From NCBI GenBank assembly GCA_945898105.1, contig CAMDHL010000128.1:1-6458 (forward strand): DNA of 6,458 nt. The letters run 5' to 3'. Source of the DNA: Comamonas sp. lk (GTDB lineage Bacteria; Pseudomonadota; Gammaproteobacteria; Burkholderiales; Burkholderiaceae_C). Numbering within the stretch: the first letter of the stretch is position 1; each line of letters starts with the position of its first letter. Below are positions 6,303-6,458 of this stretch, piece by piece. The notes beneath the pieces are model-generated. The model did not search any database. It saw only the letters and a list, made by a program, of their open reading frames with translations, and had not been told where the DNA came from. Made by a program: the position numbers and the translations under genes.

Positions 6303-6370
6303 AAAAAACAATCGGGTTCGATCTTCAGCGGTATGCGTAATCAGGCGGCTAATGTAGCCAAAACCGATTG
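6303..6370 (-). terminator. Possible attenuator between the rubrerythrin-like and rubredoxin genes
   Basis: On the minus strand CAATCGG (6370-6364, inside the end of the rubrerythrin-like gene) can pair with CCGATTG (6315-6309), directly followed by TTTTTT (6308-6303). The loop is long (48 nt) and contains a small GGCT/AGCC hairpin. This could attenuate readthrough into the rubredoxin gene, lowering it relative to rubrerythrin. The long loop makes it weak. Confidence 0.25.
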
Positions 6371-6458
6371 GTAGTGCCGAGCGTGACGCTCTTCGACCTT
6401 GGCCAGAGCGGCAAAACGCTTTTGCGCTTTCTCCAACGTGGCGCGACGCGCTTGGGTA
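6341..6458 (-). CDS. Rubrerythrin-like ferritin-fold diiron protein, C-terminal end (partial)
   Basis: Only the last 38 codons are in the window, ending with TGA at 6343-6341. The 5' part lies beyond the right edge. The peptide is a single helix ending [20 protein letters not shown]. The ExxH pair (Glu22 and His25 of the fragment) in a [15 protein letters not shown] context is the metal-binding signature of the fourth helix of rubrerythrin's diiron domain, as in the Glu127/His130 pair of the Desulfovibrio protein. Rubrerythrin reduces hydrogen peroxide to water. The protein stops right after this helix, so it lacks the C-terminal rubredoxin domain of classical rubrerythrin; that role appears to be taken by the separate rubredoxin gene 57 nt downstream. 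An N-terminal rubredoxin domain cannot be excluded, because the start is not visible. Confidence 0.82.
   Translation of the reverse strand, partial: TQARRATLEKAQKRFAALAKVEERHARHYQSVLATLAA

Noticed and set aside
6285..6311. Upstream ATG at 6311 as the rubredoxin start
   Set aside because: It would add nine residues (MFFNSRVNV) absent from canonical rubredoxins and lies in the T-rich intergenic segment. The ATG at 6284 has a correctly spaced ribosome binding site.

Overview
The window looks like a stretch of betaproteobacterial chromosome, most likely Burkholderiales and probably Comamonadaceae (Rhodoferax/Polaromonas-like). This rests on remembered protein resemblance (the barstar-family protein, the DUF6172 protein, the MaeB hybrid malic enzyme, the AmtB tail), moderate-to-high GC in the genes, and CTACAATCGG-type -10 elements. 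The genus-level placement is inference. Apart from the amtB end and the doubtful small gene after it, every recognisable gene lies on the minus strand.

Layout from left to right. (1) Positions 1-149 hold the 3' end of an ammonium transporter gene (amtB) on the plus strand, followed by a clear intrinsic terminator at 199-244. (2) Positions 245-932 are gene-poor and AT-richer. They contain an unrecognised small plus-strand reading frame that looks frameshifted (280-568), two strong inverted repeats (608-646 and 899-933), and a start-less open stretch. (3) A two-gene minus-strand unit encodes a secreted guanyl-specific ribonuclease of the RNase Sa/barnase superfamily (1363-1809) and, 28 nt downstream, a barstar-type inhibitor (933-1334). 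It has its own candidate promoter. (4) maeB (2386-4731), an NADP-malic enzyme with a C-terminal phosphotransacetylase-like domain, is followed 33 nt later by a small DUF6172-family gene (2014-2352) and a terminator. (5) Positions 4888-6458 hold a minus-strand redox cluster: the C-terminal end of a rubrerythrin-like ferritin-fold protein, a free-standing rubredoxin, and an FAD/NAD(P)-dependent rubredoxin-reductase-type enzyme whose GTG start overlaps the rubredoxin stop.

How the genes may work together. The redox cluster reads as a peroxide-scavenging electron chain, NAD(P)H -> flavoprotein -> rubredoxin -> rubrerythrin, with the rubredoxin as a separate protein rather than fused to the rubrerythrin. 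The ribonuclease and barstar protein form an exported nuclease with a cytoplasmic protector. MaeB converts malate to pyruvate with NADPH production, and its second domain appears to have lost the catalytic residues of true phosphotransacetylases, as expected for an acetyl-CoA-sensing regulatory domain.

I see no mobile element, CRISPR array, tRNA or rRNA. Nothing in the window is clearly a new system. The least explained parts are the 245-932 region and the exported RNase/barstar pair.
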